Positions 14,409-23,770 of a stretch of 64,000 nucleotides of DNA are shown here, piece after piece. Position 1 is the stretch's first letter; every line of letters starts with the position of its first letter. A model generated the notes under the pieces. The model saw only the letters and a program-made list of their open reading frames with translations, searched no databases and was not told where the DNA came from. The position numbers and the translations under genes are program-made. The DNA lies in assembly GCF_900696045.1 (NCBI RefSeq), contig NZ_LR216287.1, positions 1-64,000 on the forward strand, written 5' to 3'. Origin of the DNA: Candidatus Nitrosocosmicus franklandus (lineage in GTDB: Archaea > Thermoproteota > Nitrososphaeria > Nitrososphaerales > Nitrososphaeraceae).

Positions 14409-15626
14409 CTATCCCTTTGCATGGTATTGATCATGGCTTTGAATATTTGCCAAAAAATCCTGTACTACATGGAGGTCTTTGTCTCCTCTTCCAGAAACAG
14501 TTATGACCACAACATCATCTTTCTTGAATTCCTTTGCGTTTTTCATTATATAAGCCAAAGCATGTGAAGATTCTAGTGCGGGAATAATTCCCTCCGTTCT
14601 CGAAAGCTCCAGGAAGGCATTAACAGCCTCTTTATCTGTGATTTTAGGGTAGATAACCCTCTTAATGTCCTTTAAATACGCATGTTCAGGTCCGATTCCT
14701 GGATAATCCAATCCTGCTGAAATACTATGAGCTTCCTTTATCTGACCATAATCATCCTGCAGAAAATAGCTTTTCATGCCATGAAAAATACCCACCTTTC
14801 CTTTTGATAAGGTTGAAGCATGAAAATCTGTTTTGATGCCTTTACCCCCTGCTTCAACTCCGATGAGTTTTACTTTCGTATCATCGATAAACGGATAAAA
14901 AGATCCGATTGCATTACTTCCTCCACCAACACATGCAACAATGGCATCCGGAAGATTGCCTGTTAATTTTATTGCCTGATTCTTTATCTCCCTTCCTATT
15001 ACAGCCTGAAAGTCTCTGACTATAGTTGGAAATGGATGGGGGCCCATAACTGATCCAATTAAATAATGAGTATCATTTACATTTGAGATCCAATCCCGTA
15101 GCGCTTCATTAATTGCATCCTTTAAAGTCTTTGACCCAGAATGTACTGGATGAACCTTAGAATTCATTATTTGCATTCTAAACACGTTAGTTTGCTGTCT
15201 TTCGACATCTTTAGCACCCATGTAAATCTCAGATTCGAGTCCAAAAACCGCACATGCAATGGATGTAGCTACCCCATGTTGTCCGGCTCCTGTTTCTGCA
15301 ATTATCCTTTTCTTACCCATTTTGACGGCTATTAGCGCTTGACCTAAGGTATTGTTTATTTTGTGGGCACCACTATGCAATAGATCTTCTCTTTTAAGGT
15401 AAATTTGGGGTCCGCCAAGTTTTTTTGTTAGATTTTTTGCAAAATAGAGTTGAGTTGGTCTACCTGCAAAACTTTCGAGCATATTGGCAAGCTCTCCTTG
15501 AAATTGTTTATTTATACTTAATTTTAGATACCATTTTTCCAAATCTTCTAAAGCAGGAATTAATGTTTCGGGCACATATCTCCCACCATAAGTTCCGAAC
15601 TTACTCGGCAAAAAATTAGATTTCAA
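14409..15626 (-). CDS. trpB: Tryptophan synthase beta subunit
   Basis: 405-aa PLP enzyme condensing indole with serine to give tryptophan; it forms a complex with TrpA and receives indole through a channel. The PLP lysine is in [15 protein letters not shown], and further motifs are [10 protein letters not shown] and the glycine loop [10 protein letters not shown]. The Tyr-Gly-Gly-Arg-Tyr-Val-Pro-Glu N-terminus is typical of the TrpB1 type that pairs with TrpA. TTG start at 15626. It lies 60 bp downstream of trpC and 24 bp upstream of trpA. Confidence 0.98.
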   Translation of the reverse strand: MKSNFLPSKFGTYGGRYVPETLIPALEDLEKWYLKLSINKQFQGELANMLESFAGRPTQLYFAKNLTKKLGGPQIYLKREDLLHSGAHKINNTLGQALIAVKMGKKRIIAETGAGQHGVATSIACAVFGLESEIYMGAKDVERQQTNVFRMQIMNSKVHPVHSGSKTLKDAINEALRDWISNVNDTHYLIGSVMGPHPFPTIVRDFQAVIGREIKNQAIKLTGNLPDAIVACVGGGSNAIGSFYPFIDDTKVKLIGVEAGGKGIKTDFHASTLSKGKVGIFHGMKSYFLQDDYGQIKEAHSISAGLDYPGIGPEHAYLKDIKRVIYPKITDKEAVNAFLELSRTEGIIPALESSHALAYIMKNAKEFKKDDVVVITVSGRGDKDLHVVQDFLANIQSHDQYHAKG

Positions 15627-15686
15627 TTAATTAGAGTTAAAATGAGTTATACTATTTAATATTCTATCGATTTATTGCTTATCTAC

Positions 15687-16538
15687 CTACCTACTGCTTG
15701 TTAATTCTTTAATCCTTTTGCTTATTGATTCAGGATTCTCCATCAATGATGTTCCGATTAAAAAGCCGTCTGTTCCCACTTCCAATAAGCCTGCAATGTC
15801 TTCGGGTCTTTCAATACCACTTTCAGAAATTACTGTGTTTCCCGATTTTGGTACGCTGGATAGAATATTGATCGTAGTGTCTAAACTTGTCTCTAACGTG
15901 TCTAAATTTCGGTTATTTATCCCTATAATGTGTATATCATGTGAATAGTGGCGTTGTAGTTTAATTGCCTCCTTAAATTCATCTATATCATGAATTTCCA
16001 AAATCGTCTCTAGTCCAATGCTACTTGCATATTCGATAAGGGTCTCGAGATCTTTTTCAGCTAGGTTCCTATCAAATACTGATTTTATAAAAAGCACGCA
16101 GTCTGCGCCAGCAGTTTTTGCGGCCTTTATTTGGGTGTCACTAACAATAATATCCTTCATCAGGAGTGGTAAAGTGGTTGCTCTCCTTGCCTTTAATACA
16201 TTTGTAATTGATCCATTAAAAAGGTACGGTTGAGATAAAATTGATATTCCAGCAGAGCCTGCTGATTCCATTGTAGAAGCTATCTCTTCTACTCGAAAAG
16301 TTTTTGAATCAGCCAATACACCTTTCGATGGAGAAGCATACTTTATTTCTGTTATTAAAGGCACGACTGACGATGATCGGATCCTATTTTTGAGGCTAAT
16401 TGTTTTGTGATTAAAATAATTGCGTTCATTTCTAGTGTTAATTTCATATAATCCCTCATCAATTGCTTTAAATGAATTCATTGCCAGGGTTTTGAGAACT
16501 GATTTACTTTGAGTGAATCTTAGATCATTTGCTACCAT
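15687..16538 (-). CDS. trpC: Indole-3-glycerol-phosphate synthase
   Basis: 283-aa TIM-barrel enzyme closing the indole ring from carboxyphenylamino-deoxyribulose phosphate. Visible signatures are TEIKYASPSKGVL (catalytic Lys/Ser-Pro-Ser), LLMKDIIVS, IGINNRNLDTLE, VISESGIE and GFLIGTSLM. ATG start at 16538. It leads trpB and trpA in the same operon. trpE, trpG, trpD and trpF are not in the window, so the pathway is split on the chromosome. Confidence 0.97.
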   Translation of the reverse strand: MVANDLRFTQSKSVLKTLAMNSFKAIDEGLYEINTRNERNYFNHKTISLKNRIRSSSVVPLITEIKYASPSKGVLADSKTFRVEEIASTMESAGSAGISILSQPYLFNGSITNVLKARRATTLPLLMKDIIVSDTQIKAAKTAGADCVLFIKSVFDRNLAEKDLETLIEYASSIGLETILEIHDIDEFKEAIKLQRHYSHDIHIIGINNRNLDTLETSLDTTINILSSVPKSGNTVISESGIERPEDIAGLLEVGTDGFLIGTSLMENPESISKRIKELTSSR

Positions 16539-16579
16539 ATCAGAATTCTTTATCCAAACAAAATTAGTGCTATGAATGT

Positions 16580-16999
16580 TTAGCTGTAAAAGTTAATATA
16601 TCTATCTTTTATCTTTGCTTCTTTTTGATTTTTCATCAATCCAATGAGAATGTCCATACATGTGTTCTCGGTTATTTGACCAAATGCAACTTGGGCAGAG
16701 AGATTTCTTAAATCTAAATTGCTATCAATAAAGCTCTTCATACTTGATAAGGACTCTGATTTCTCTATCATTTTTTGAATTCTTAAACTATGATAGTTGA
16801 TGTGAATTTCACTAGCCTCATCATAATCGACGCCATAAATATCAGAAATTTTGAGAATTAGATCCTTTTCTTTTTCTTTTACTATGTTTTCATGAAGAGC
16901 ATCCAATGCGTTCTTTCCCTTAGAAACTCCATTGTTATTTATTCGTTCTGGGTTATTCTCTTTGTCGGTGAAATTATCTTCGTTTTTAAAAGAATTCAT
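16580..16999 (-). CDS. Uncharacterised helical protein upstream of trpC
   Basis: 139 aa from ATG 16999 (MNSFKNEDNF); an in-frame TTG at 17068 would add 23 residues and is less likely. Charged N-terminus rich in Asn, Lys and Glu, then helical segments (ALDALHENIVKEKEKDL, KMIEKSESLSSMKSF). No recognised domain. The gap to trpC is 41 bp, so it appears to be the first gene of the trp unit. It is divergent from pyrG. Confidence 0.6.
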   Translation of the reverse strand: MNSFKNEDNFTDKENNPERINNNGVSKGKNALDALHENIVKEKEKDLILKISDIYGVDYDEASEIHINYHSLRIQKMIEKSESLSSMKSFIDSNLDLRNLSAQVAFGQITENTCMDILIGLMKNQKEAKIKDRYINFYS

Positions 17000-17136
17000 T
17001 AATATACTATTTATATGTAGAATCGCATAATAAAACTTTCCTACTTGTCTGTGAGAAACGGAGGACAAAAGGCTGGATTGTCTTCACATAACACTTAATT
17101 AAAATAGCCATTGATTATTTTTTTCATATAATAATT

Positions 17137-18780
17137 ATGGCAAATTCTCCAAAATTTATTTTCATAACAGGAGGTGTTATGTCTGGGCTAGGTAAAGGTA
17201 TTGTAACTTCGTCTATTGCAAAATTGCTGCAACTTTGTAACCTGAAAGTTTCTTGCGTTAAGATGGATCCGTATTTGAATTTTGACGCTGGCACGATGAA
17301 TCCACTGACCCATGGGGAGGTATTCGTTACTGATGATGGCGGTGAATGTGATATGGATATAGGAAATTATGAGCGCTTTTTGAACACAAGCCTAAAGTCC
17401 AGCCATAATCTTACAGCTGGTAGAATATTTTCCAATGTTATGAGATTGGAACGTGAGGGGAAATATCTTGGTCAGTGTGTTCAAATTATTCCTCATATAA
17501 CTGATGAAATAAAAAAACAATTAAGAAAAATAGCCACCGAGGAAAGTGTAGATGTTCTAGTTGTAGAATGTGGTGGGACTGTAGGGGATATTGAAAGTCT
17601 GCCTTTTCTGGAATCTCTAAGACAGATGAAATTAGAGGATGGGATTTCAAATACCTTTTTTGTTCATGTTACTCTGGCTCCTGTTTTAGACGCCGTCGGC
17701 GAACAAAAAACAAAACCTACCCAACATAGTGTTCAGGAATTAAGAAGGATAGGTATCCAGCCCGACCTTCTTGCCGTAAGATGCAAGACTCCATTGACTC
17801 GTGAAACTATAAGAAAAATATCTCTTTTTGCTAGTGTTCCCACTGATTGCGTAATATCTAGTCATGATGTTCCATCAATTTATTCCGTCCCAGAGGTTCT
17901 GTATAAACAAGGGATAACTGAGGTTATCCTGAGGAGTTTGAATTTGAGAGCTAGGACCAACATTGCAAAGTGGAATAAAATAGCTCGGACGTTCGTTGAT
18001 ACTAATGGTATTTTGAAGATTGCCATAGTAGGCAAATACGTTGATCTGAAAGACAGTTATGTGAGCGTGTACCAGGCTTTGCTTCACGCTGGTGCTAAAT
18101 TTGGCAAAGAAATATTGATCGATTGGATCGATTCCATGCACTTTGAAAATTCTCCAGAAGATGGCGAAATTGGGAATGATGCCGAGAAGACTCGTTTACA
18201 TAATAAATTGAGTCAATTTGCTGGGATACTTGTACCAGGTGGATTCGGAAGCAGGGGTAGTCAGGGTATAATCAATACATGTAATTATGCTAGAGTTAAT
18301 AACATTCCTTTTTTAGGAATTTGTTTTGGATTTCAACTAGCTATAGTTGAATTTGCTCGCAACGTGTGTGGATTAGACTCCGCTAACTCCACTGAGATAA
18401 ATCCAGATACAGACAATCCAGTAGTCATCTATATGCCTGAACAAAAAAATATTAAAGAAATGGGAGGAACAATGCGGTTAGGTTTACACGAGATAAATGT
18501 CAAAAGCGGTTCTATTGCGAATGAAATATACAAAAAAAAGACAATTCAAAAAAGACATAGACATAGATACGAATTTAATCAAAAATACACGGAATTGGTT
18601 GAAGAAAAAGGTCTTAAATTTTCGGGATCCTCGGATGAGGGAAAGAGAATGGAAATACTCGAAATACCAAGCCACCCTTTTTACTTTGGGATTCAATATC
18701 ACGGTGAGTTTCATAGTCGACCAGGAATTCCAGAACCAGCTTTTGAAAGATTTGTAAAAACCTCAATTCAGAACGTCTAG
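17137..18780 (+). CDS. pyrG: CTP synthase
   Basis: 547-aa glutamine-hydrolysing enzyme making CTP from UTP and ATP. The N-terminal amidoligase domain begins with the P-loop GGVMSGLGKGI and carries VECGGTVGDIESLP. The C-terminal class I glutaminase domain has the nucleophile Cys in LGICFGFQLA and the His/Glu pair in GIQYHGEFHSRPG (Gly replaces the usual Pro between His and Glu). Standard length and ATG start. Converges on nadK with 12 bp between the stop codons. Confidence 0.98.
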   Translation: MANSPKFIFITGGVMSGLGKGIVTSSIAKLLQLCNLKVSCVKMDPYLNFDAGTMNPLTHGEVFVTDDGGECDMDIGNYERFLNTSLKSSHNLTAGRIFSNVMRLEREGKYLGQCVQIIPHITDEIKKQLRKIATEESVDVLVVECGGTVGDIESLPFLESLRQMKLEDGISNTFFVHVTLAPVLDAVGEQKTKPTQHSVQELRRIGIQPDLLAVRCKTPLTRETIRKISLFASVPTDCVISSHDVPSIYSVPEVLYKQGITEVILRSLNLRARTNIAKWNKIARTFVDTNGILKIAIVGKYVDLKDSYVSVYQALLHAGAKFGKEILIDWIDSMHFENSPEDGEIGNDAEKTRLHNKLSQFAGILVPGGFGSRGSQGIINTCNYARVNNIPFLGICFGFQLAIVEFARNVCGLDSANSTEINPDTDNPVVIYMPEQKNIKEMGGTMRLGLHEINVKSGSIANEIYKKKTIQKRHRHRYEFNQKYTELVEEKGLKFSGSSDEGKRMEILEIPSHPFYFGIQYHGEFHSRPGIPEPAFERFVKTSIQNV

Positions 18781-18792
18781 ATATAATCAATC

Positions 18793-19797
18793 TCAAATTT
18801 TTAATTCATAAATCTTCTGCCTCGCGTCTCTAAGGGAAATTTTTTTCTTCACATAACCCCTATTCAATAAATGAGATAATGATAACCTGATCGTACGTTC
18901 GGGCAGCATGGTCTTGTTGATGAGATCTTTTTGAGTCATCGCGCCTTCGTATTCCAATGTTTTTAAAATCAGCTTGGCACTTGGAGGCATCCTTAGCAAA
19001 TCTTCTGCATACTTGACCTTCTTTTCTATTATCTTTGTTGCAGAATAGTTATTATTTAAAGTAACCAGTCTTGCTGGAAATTCATGTTTGTGGCATTGAA
19101 GTTTGTCAGTGATTTTTACTCTAGTACTTCCGTCCAGAATCACTTCACAATGATGACTTGAAGTTATATCAACAATTTCCACAAAGCTGTCGTCAGAAAC
19201 AATTAAGGGACGACGAGTATTATCCAGCGAGTTAACGGATACGATAACAAAGACATGAGAATTTTGTAAGACAATTGGACCTCCTGTGGACATTGCATAA
19301 GCGGTAGAGCCAATAGGAGTTGCAATTATGACACCGTCACTATTGTCATGCCAAATATCCTTATTATTTATTCTGAGAAAATGTTCCATTAAAATGGCAC
19401 TTTTATTTGAAAAAATGGCTACATCATTTAAAACTGGTTCAGTCTCCTTGCCATCTACTATCACGGCTATTCTTTCTTCCTCTCTTATTTCATAATTGCC
19501 AGATTTTAATGAGTCTTTAATCATGTCAATCCCTTTCACATCAATCTGTGCAAGAAAACCTGTAGAATTTGACTCATAAAGGCCCAATACAGGAGCAGAT
19601 TGAACAGTTATTTTGTGAAAGTAATTTAGGATCCCTCTATCTCCGCCAGGTACTATTACCATGTCGACGTCTTTAGCAAGCTCTTGATTAGTAGAGTTCA
19701 TTATTTGAGTTTGAATATGGGAATCCTCAAGCGTTTTTATGACTTGATTCAACATTGTAGAATCCTTTCCTGTAAACCCCGACAAAGCTATTCGCAT
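18793..19797 (-). CDS. nadK: NAD kinase with C-terminal winged-helix domain
   Basis: 334 aa. The N-terminal two-thirds is an ATP-NAD kinase that phosphorylates NAD to NADP. The nucleotide motif reads VPGGDRGIL (canonical GGDGT; the Asp is kept and the next Gly is Arg) and the NAD motif is IATPIGSTAYAMSTGGP. The last 65-70 residues (PPSAKLILKTLEYEG to the end) form a MarR/ArsR-like winged helix with a recognition-helix candidate LPERTIRLSLSHL, suggesting DNA binding or regulation by NAD(P) state; that coupling is inference. ATG start at 19797. Followed 66 bp further right by the PfkB-type kinase gene, same strand. Confidence 0.92.
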   Translation of the reverse strand: MRIALSGFTGKDSTMLNQVIKTLEDSHIQTQIMNSTNQELAKDVDMVIVPGGDRGILNYFHKITVQSAPVLGLYESNSTGFLAQIDVKGIDMIKDSLKSGNYEIREEERIAVIVDGKETEPVLNDVAIFSNKSAILMEHFLRINNKDIWHDNSDGVIIATPIGSTAYAMSTGGPIVLQNSHVFVIVSVNSLDNTRRPLIVSDDSFVEIVDITSSHHCEVILDGSTRVKITDKLQCHKHEFPARLVTLNNNYSATKIIEKKVKYAEDLLRMPPSAKLILKTLEYEGAMTQKDLINKTMLPERTIRLSLSHLLNRGYVKKKISLRDARQKIYELKI

Positions 19798-19863
19798 TAT
19801 AGTAAATCTTTGTTAAATTGAGCTAATTTAATAAAGTTTGTATTTTTTCAACAAGCGGGTCGC

Positions 19864-20775
19864 TTAGTCAATGACTTTGAATTTAATTGTATTATAAATA
19901 TAAGTAGAATTTTTTTCTATTAATTTAAGACTAGATGGAATCTTTTCTATGCCCCGCTTTTTAGATTGAAGGGCCGATATCACAGAACCTGCCCCGAAAC
20001 TTATTGCCCATAAGGGATCCTTTTCCTTCAGATATGCACATGTAAAAGATGTGGCTAATATATCGCCCAAGCCAGTATGGTCCGGACTATCTATTTTCTT
20101 AATTTTAATTGAATAAACGATGTTTTTATTTAAAAAAATGATATCCGTTTTAGAAGTAGATATAATGTGTTCTATCCCATACTTTTTTTTCAACATTTTC
20201 ATTCCTTCTAAGGATGCCAGTCCACCTGTTAAAGCAGAAAGCTCATCTTCATCTGCTTTGATGGCTGTAACTCCTTTCAGATCTAAATCCAGATGCTTTT
20301 TGTTGGTAACTGAGCCGTCTTCACTTGCATTTCGTAAAAAACCTTGGGGATCAACCATAACAAACCTATTCTTTTCAGATTTAACAATCTCTGATAAGGT
20401 ATCAGCAGATATTTCGCCAATAACTGGACTAACTACTAATCCGTCACTGTGAGGAATATCAATTAACTTGATTGGTGAGCATCTAGACAAAAGAAATAAT
20501 TCTCTTCCGCCATCTCTTTTTGATTTTAACTTAAATCTAGTGGTGGGGTTCGAGGGATCGATCTGACTATCTACCAAATTGATACCATATTCTTTTAAAG
20601 TCTTGACTTTATCTGAAATATCTGTTCCTACCTTGGTTGCAGGACTAGGATCAAATTTGAACGTTTTTGCCAATAAAGATCCATAACATACTGGACCGCC
20701 AAGACTTTCTAACTGCTTCCCATCCAGATCAACTATTTCATCTAATACAATATGGGAAGCAATGCATAATTTCAT
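19864..20775 (-). CDS. PfkB/ribokinase-family kinase
   Basis: 303-aa small-molecule kinase of the PfkB fold. The catalytic signature is DHTGLGDILATSF (anion hole GLGD and catalytic Asp) and the N-terminal Gly-rich substrate region is LESLGGPVCYGS. The phosphate acceptor (sugar, nucleoside or a cofactor intermediate) cannot be assigned. It lies on the minus strand just upstream of nadK (66 bp), so the two are probably co-transcribed. ATG start at 20775, divergent from rps26e. Confidence 0.9.
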   Translation of the reverse strand: MKLCIASHIVLDEIVDLDGKQLESLGGPVCYGSLLAKTFKFDPSPATKVGTDISDKVKTLKEYGINLVDSQIDPSNPTTRFKLKSKRDGGRELFLLSRCSPIKLIDIPHSDGLVVSPVIGEISADTLSEIVKSEKNRFVMVDPQGFLRNASEDGSVTNKKHLDLDLKGVTAIKADEDELSALTGGLASLEGMKMLKKKYGIEHIISTSKTDIIFLNKNIVYSIKIKKIDSPDHTGLGDILATSFTCAYLKEKDPLWAISFGAGSVISALQSKKRGIEKIPSSLKLIEKNSTYIYNTIKFKVID

Positions 20776-20829
20776 TCTTTGACTATGAATTTCAGAGGTC
20801 TTAAAGGATCATAAGAAGGTTATCATAAG

Positions 20830-20837
20830 ATTTAAAG
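20830..20837 (+). promoter_or_regulatory. TATA-like box of rps26e
   Basis: GATTTAAAGG centred about 28-30 nt upstream of the rps26e ATG at 20864, the distance expected for a nearly leaderless archaeal transcript. Confidence 0.45.
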
Positions 20838-20863
20838 GATGGACTTTGTTTCAAAATTAATAG

Positions 20864-21151
20864 ATGCCTAAGAAAAGAACCAGCAGGGGTAGAACAAAGG
20901 GTGGAAAAGGTAGTTCAGGGACAGTACATTGTAGCCAATGTGGTGCAATGGTACCCAGAGACAAGGCAAAAAAAATAACCGGTAGGATAACTCTTGTGGA
21001 ACCCCAGTTAGCAAAAGAATTGAAATCACAAGGTGCTTATATTGCACCCGCAACAGATGTGAAATTTTATTGTGTGTCTTGTGCAGTACACAGAGGTATA
21101 GTTAAAGTTAGATCAGAGAACGATAGAAGAACTTCAGGAAGATTAGGGTAA
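20864..21151 (+). CDS. rps26e: Small ribosomal subunit protein eS26
   Basis: 95-aa ribosomal protein found in eukaryotes and some archaea, bound near the mRNA exit site and the 3' end of 16S rRNA. A basic Gly-rich N-terminus (RTSRGRTKGGKGSSG) precedes the zinc knuckle CSQCG ... FYCVSCAVH; the basic tail is VKVRSENDRRTSGR. ATG start directly downstream of its TATA-like box. Confidence 0.96.
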   Translation: MPKKRTSRGRTKGGKGSSGTVHCSQCGAMVPRDKAKKITGRITLVEPQLAKELKSQGAYIAPATDVKFYCVSCAVHRGIVKVRSENDRRTSGRLG

Positions 21152-21303
21152 ATAAGATAAAATCAAGTTCTTTTCGTAAGGGTTTGGTATTGACTGATTG
21201 ATTGGGTGTTTGATAATACCTTATCCTTATGGTTATTTTCTAAAAATATGACAATAAATTGATTTGAATAGTTTAAAGTAAAAGAATTATGAAATGCTTT
21301 TTA

Positions 21304-22497
21304 TTACTTGGTTTCTGTAGTCGTTGTTGATTTTTCATCGGGCTTTTTGGTTGTGTCTTGTTGATCAGCCGGGTCTTTTTCAGTAGTAGTTGTAGTAGTC
21401 GTTGTTGTTGAAGTAGTCGTTGTTGATTTTTCATCGGGCTTTTTGGTTGTGTCTTGTTGATCAGCTGACGAACTTTGATTTGATGAGCTAGTTGAAGTCG
21501 ATGTTTTTTGCTTTGAACTCTCCAAAAACCTCTTGTATATTTCATCTTCTTCTTTGTCCTGACTGAATACAATTTGAGCTACATTTCTTCCTGTTTCGTT
21601 AGGATCAGTTTTGTCCAAATAATCTGCCCTTGGCCTTGTTGTAGTAGAGGGCTTTGTATCTTGTTTTGTCGTTTCAGCGGGCCTAGAGGTAGTAGTTGTT
21701 GTACTAGTCGAAGTTGTGCTAGTGGATTCTGTCTTTTTGCTGGTAGGTTTGTCAAGGTAGTCATTAACATTTTTTGTAAGTTTAGATAATGAAGTAGGTG
21801 GTTCGTTCAATCTAGATATCTTGGTTCCATCGGCAACACCCTCGTATTCTGGATTTCTTTGGAATATTTCCCTAAATGTTTGTGCAGAAAAGAGAGGCAT
21901 GCCAAGCTTTGCAGATACGACCTTCAGCCTTTCTAATACTGTGATTGCAGATAGAATTGAGATTATCCATATTGCTACGGATATGTTGTCTGCAAACGGG
22001 ATAAAGCCAAGGATAGCAATTATAAGAATTCTTTCTGCTCTTTCGGCAATCCCCTTCCCTTTCAGATCTATGCCCAGTCCATCTCCCCTTGCTCTGGTAT
22101 AGCTTACTAACAAAGATAATCCTAACCCGACCAAAACAAGCACTGGGTTTGTAAAACTACCTATCATTATACCTACAAAAACAATAATTTCAGATACCTT
22201 GTCAATAACTGAATCTAAATATCCTCCAAGCGGTGTAGAACGCTTAGTAACCCGGGCGACAGCTCCGTCTACTGCATCAAAGAATCCTGCAATGATTAAA
22301 AATATGGCACCTAGAAACGTAGCAGTGTACCAATCCACCCCGATAGCAGGTGAATGCAGGGAAAACATAATAGCTGAAATGATTGAAAGAATTAAGCCTA
22401 TCCATGTCCAAAAGCTCGGTCCAAAGCCCAAGCTAGCAAATCCTCTACCAACTTTTTCAAACATAGGATCAAATTTATTTCTTAAATTGTTAAGCAC
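21304..22497 (-). CDS. CDP-alcohol phosphatidyltransferase (archaetidylinositol-phosphate synthase-like) with Thr-rich tail
   Basis: 397 aa. Residues about 1-200 are an integral membrane CDP-alcohol phosphotransferase with six likely helices. The family signature D-x2-D-G-x2-A-R-x8-G-x3-D-x3-D is complete in DAVDGAVARVTKRSTPLGGY followed by LDSVIDK. Family members join CDP-archaeol to inositol-1-phosphate or a similar head group, the first step of polar lipid head-group assembly. From about residue 235 the protein changes to a low-complexity Ser/Thr/Lys/Gln/Asp-rich tail containing two copies of DQQDTTKKPDEKSTTTT, encoded by an exact 53-bp repeat. The tail is not part of the family fold and may be disordered. 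ATG start at 22497. Confidence 0.9.
   Translation of the reverse strand: MLNNLRNKFDPMFEKVGRGFASLGFGPSFWTWIGLILSIISAIMFSLHSPAIGVDWYTATFLGAIFLIIAGFFDAVDGAVARVTKRSTPLGGYLDSVIDKVSEIIVFVGIMIGSFTNPVLVLVGLGLSLLVSYTRARGDGLGIDLKGKGIAERAERILIIAILGFIPFADNISVAIWIISILSAITVLERLKVVSAKLGMPLFSAQTFREIFQRNPEYEGVADGTKISRLNEPPTSLSKLTKNVNDYLDKPTSKKTESTSTTSTSTTTTTSRPAETTKQDTKPSTTTRPRADYLDKTDPNETGRNVAQIVFSQDKEEDEIYKRFLESSKQKTSTSTSSSNQSSSADQQDTTKKPDEKSTTTTSTTTTTTTTTEKDPADQQDTTKKPDEKSTTTTETK
21317..21369. repeat. 53-bp direct repeat, copy 1
   Basis: Identical to 21413-21465, with a period of 96 bp, inside the Thr-rich tail of the phosphatidyltransferase gene. Identity at all codon positions points to recent duplication or gene conversion. 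Confidence 0.9.
21413..21465. repeat. 53-bp direct repeat, copy 2
   Basis: Exact second copy of 21317-21369; a 96-bp in-frame (32-codon) period preserves the reading frame whether the unit is gained or lost. Confidence 0.9.
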
Positions 22498-22644
22498 GTA
22501 ATAATTTGACCCGATTCGTAATATATAACCTTTTACTATACATTTACCTTTTTGATTCCTAATTTTTTATTAAGGAACATAAATAACATAATATTATAAG
22601 GAAATTTACTTCGTGCTAATTGTTTCTTAATTCTTTAATAATTT

Positions 22645-23751
22645 ATGAATGGACTATCACTATATTTGTCAAACGAAATTAATCTCAAAAATTTAACGTT
22701 TAAGCCAAGGAGGGTAGTTATTATCGGCCTTGGTCAACTTGGTCTTCCAGTTGCAAAATATGTTAAAGAACATGGATTTGATACCTATGGTTACGATATT
22801 AATCAAAAAGCCATGCAGTCAGCTGAATCAAAATATGGGATAAAACCTGCTACAAACTTTGGTGACTTTGACGTACTTATTATCTGTGTTTCTACACACA
22901 GACCAGATGACATGTTCTCACCCCAAGTAGAGGGATTAATGTCAGTTGTAGAAAAGATATCAAGGGAAGCAAAGACCGGTGCACTCATATCAATTGAAAG
23001 TACAATTCCAAAAGGCACATCAAAAAGAGTATTTGAGAAATTAGATCACAGACTTCACGTAGTACATGCACCTCACAGGTGGTATGCATTAGAAGAAGAC
23101 ATTCACGGTGTCAATCAGCTGCGAATAATAGGTGGTGTTAGTAGATGTTGTCTGCAACATGGACTCAACTTTTATGATGGAAGACTACTCGACAAAGAAG
23201 ATAAAGCAGTAACAATGATGCCAAATGCATCTTCATCACCATCCTCATCACCATCCTCCTCCACAATGGTAGACAACTCTTTGTCAGTAGCAACAACTTT
23301 GGAAGCAAAAAGCAAAACAAAAACTTCAAGCTCTATTACTACTAAATTAAACAAAAAAAGAAGCCTAGGTATACCAATGCATCCAGTATCTTCAGTTGAA
23401 GTAGCTGAATTAACAAAAATAATTGAAAACGCACATAGATACCTTCAGATAGCATTTGCAGAAGAACTGTATCTTTACTGTAAATCAAATGGCATAAGCT
23501 TTCCAGAGTTGAGGGAATCTCTTAACACCAAATGGAATGTTGAGATACTAGAACCAAGAGATGGAATAGGAGGTCACTGCCTACCCAAAGATACAAAGAT
23601 GTTTATCAATTCATCAAACACAATAAAGAGCAAGATTTTACAAGCAGCAATGGAGATAGATGAAGACTACCGTGGGTACTTCAATAGCGCAGATGAACCA
23701 AAGGTTCCTCGTAGCCGAAAAGATTATGAAGTGATTAAGGCACTAAGATAA
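22645..23751 (+). CDS. UDP-glucose/GDP-mannose dehydrogenase-family protein lacking the C-terminal domain
   Basis: 368 aa. N-terminal Rossmann domain with IIGLGQLGLPVAKYV and the sugar-dehydrogenase pattern FDVLIICVSTHRP ... ISIESTIPKGT. The central helical domain shows EVAELTKIIENAHRY with its Lys and Asn, then GIGGHCLPKDT with the catalytic Cys. The protein ends about 50 residues after that Cys, so the usual C-terminal nucleotide-sugar-binding domain of about 100 residues is missing. A Ser/Thr/Lys-rich insertion of about 55 residues (near 191-245, encoded partly by CATCCTCATCAC repeats) splits the core. It probably oxidises a sugar or sugar-like substrate not carried on UDP; that is inference. 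It runs into the PIG-L gene after 19 bp. Confidence 0.85.
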   Translation: MNGLSLYLSNEINLKNLTFKPRRVVIIGLGQLGLPVAKYVKEHGFDTYGYDINQKAMQSAESKYGIKPATNFGDFDVLIICVSTHRPDDMFSPQVEGLMSVVEKISREAKTGALISIESTIPKGTSKRVFEKLDHRLHVVHAPHRWYALEEDIHGVNQLRIIGGVSRCCLQHGLNFYDGRLLDKEDKAVTMMPNASSSPSSSPSSSTMVDNSLSVATTLEAKSKTKTSSSITTKLNKKRSLGIPMHPVSSVEVAELTKIIENAHRYLQIAFAEELYLYCKSNGISFPELRESLNTKWNVEILEPRDGIGGHCLPKDTKMFINSSNTIKSKILQAAMEIDEDYRGYFNSADEPKVPRSRKDYEVIKALR

Positions 23752-23770
23752 ACCGGAACGCAGATCAAAA

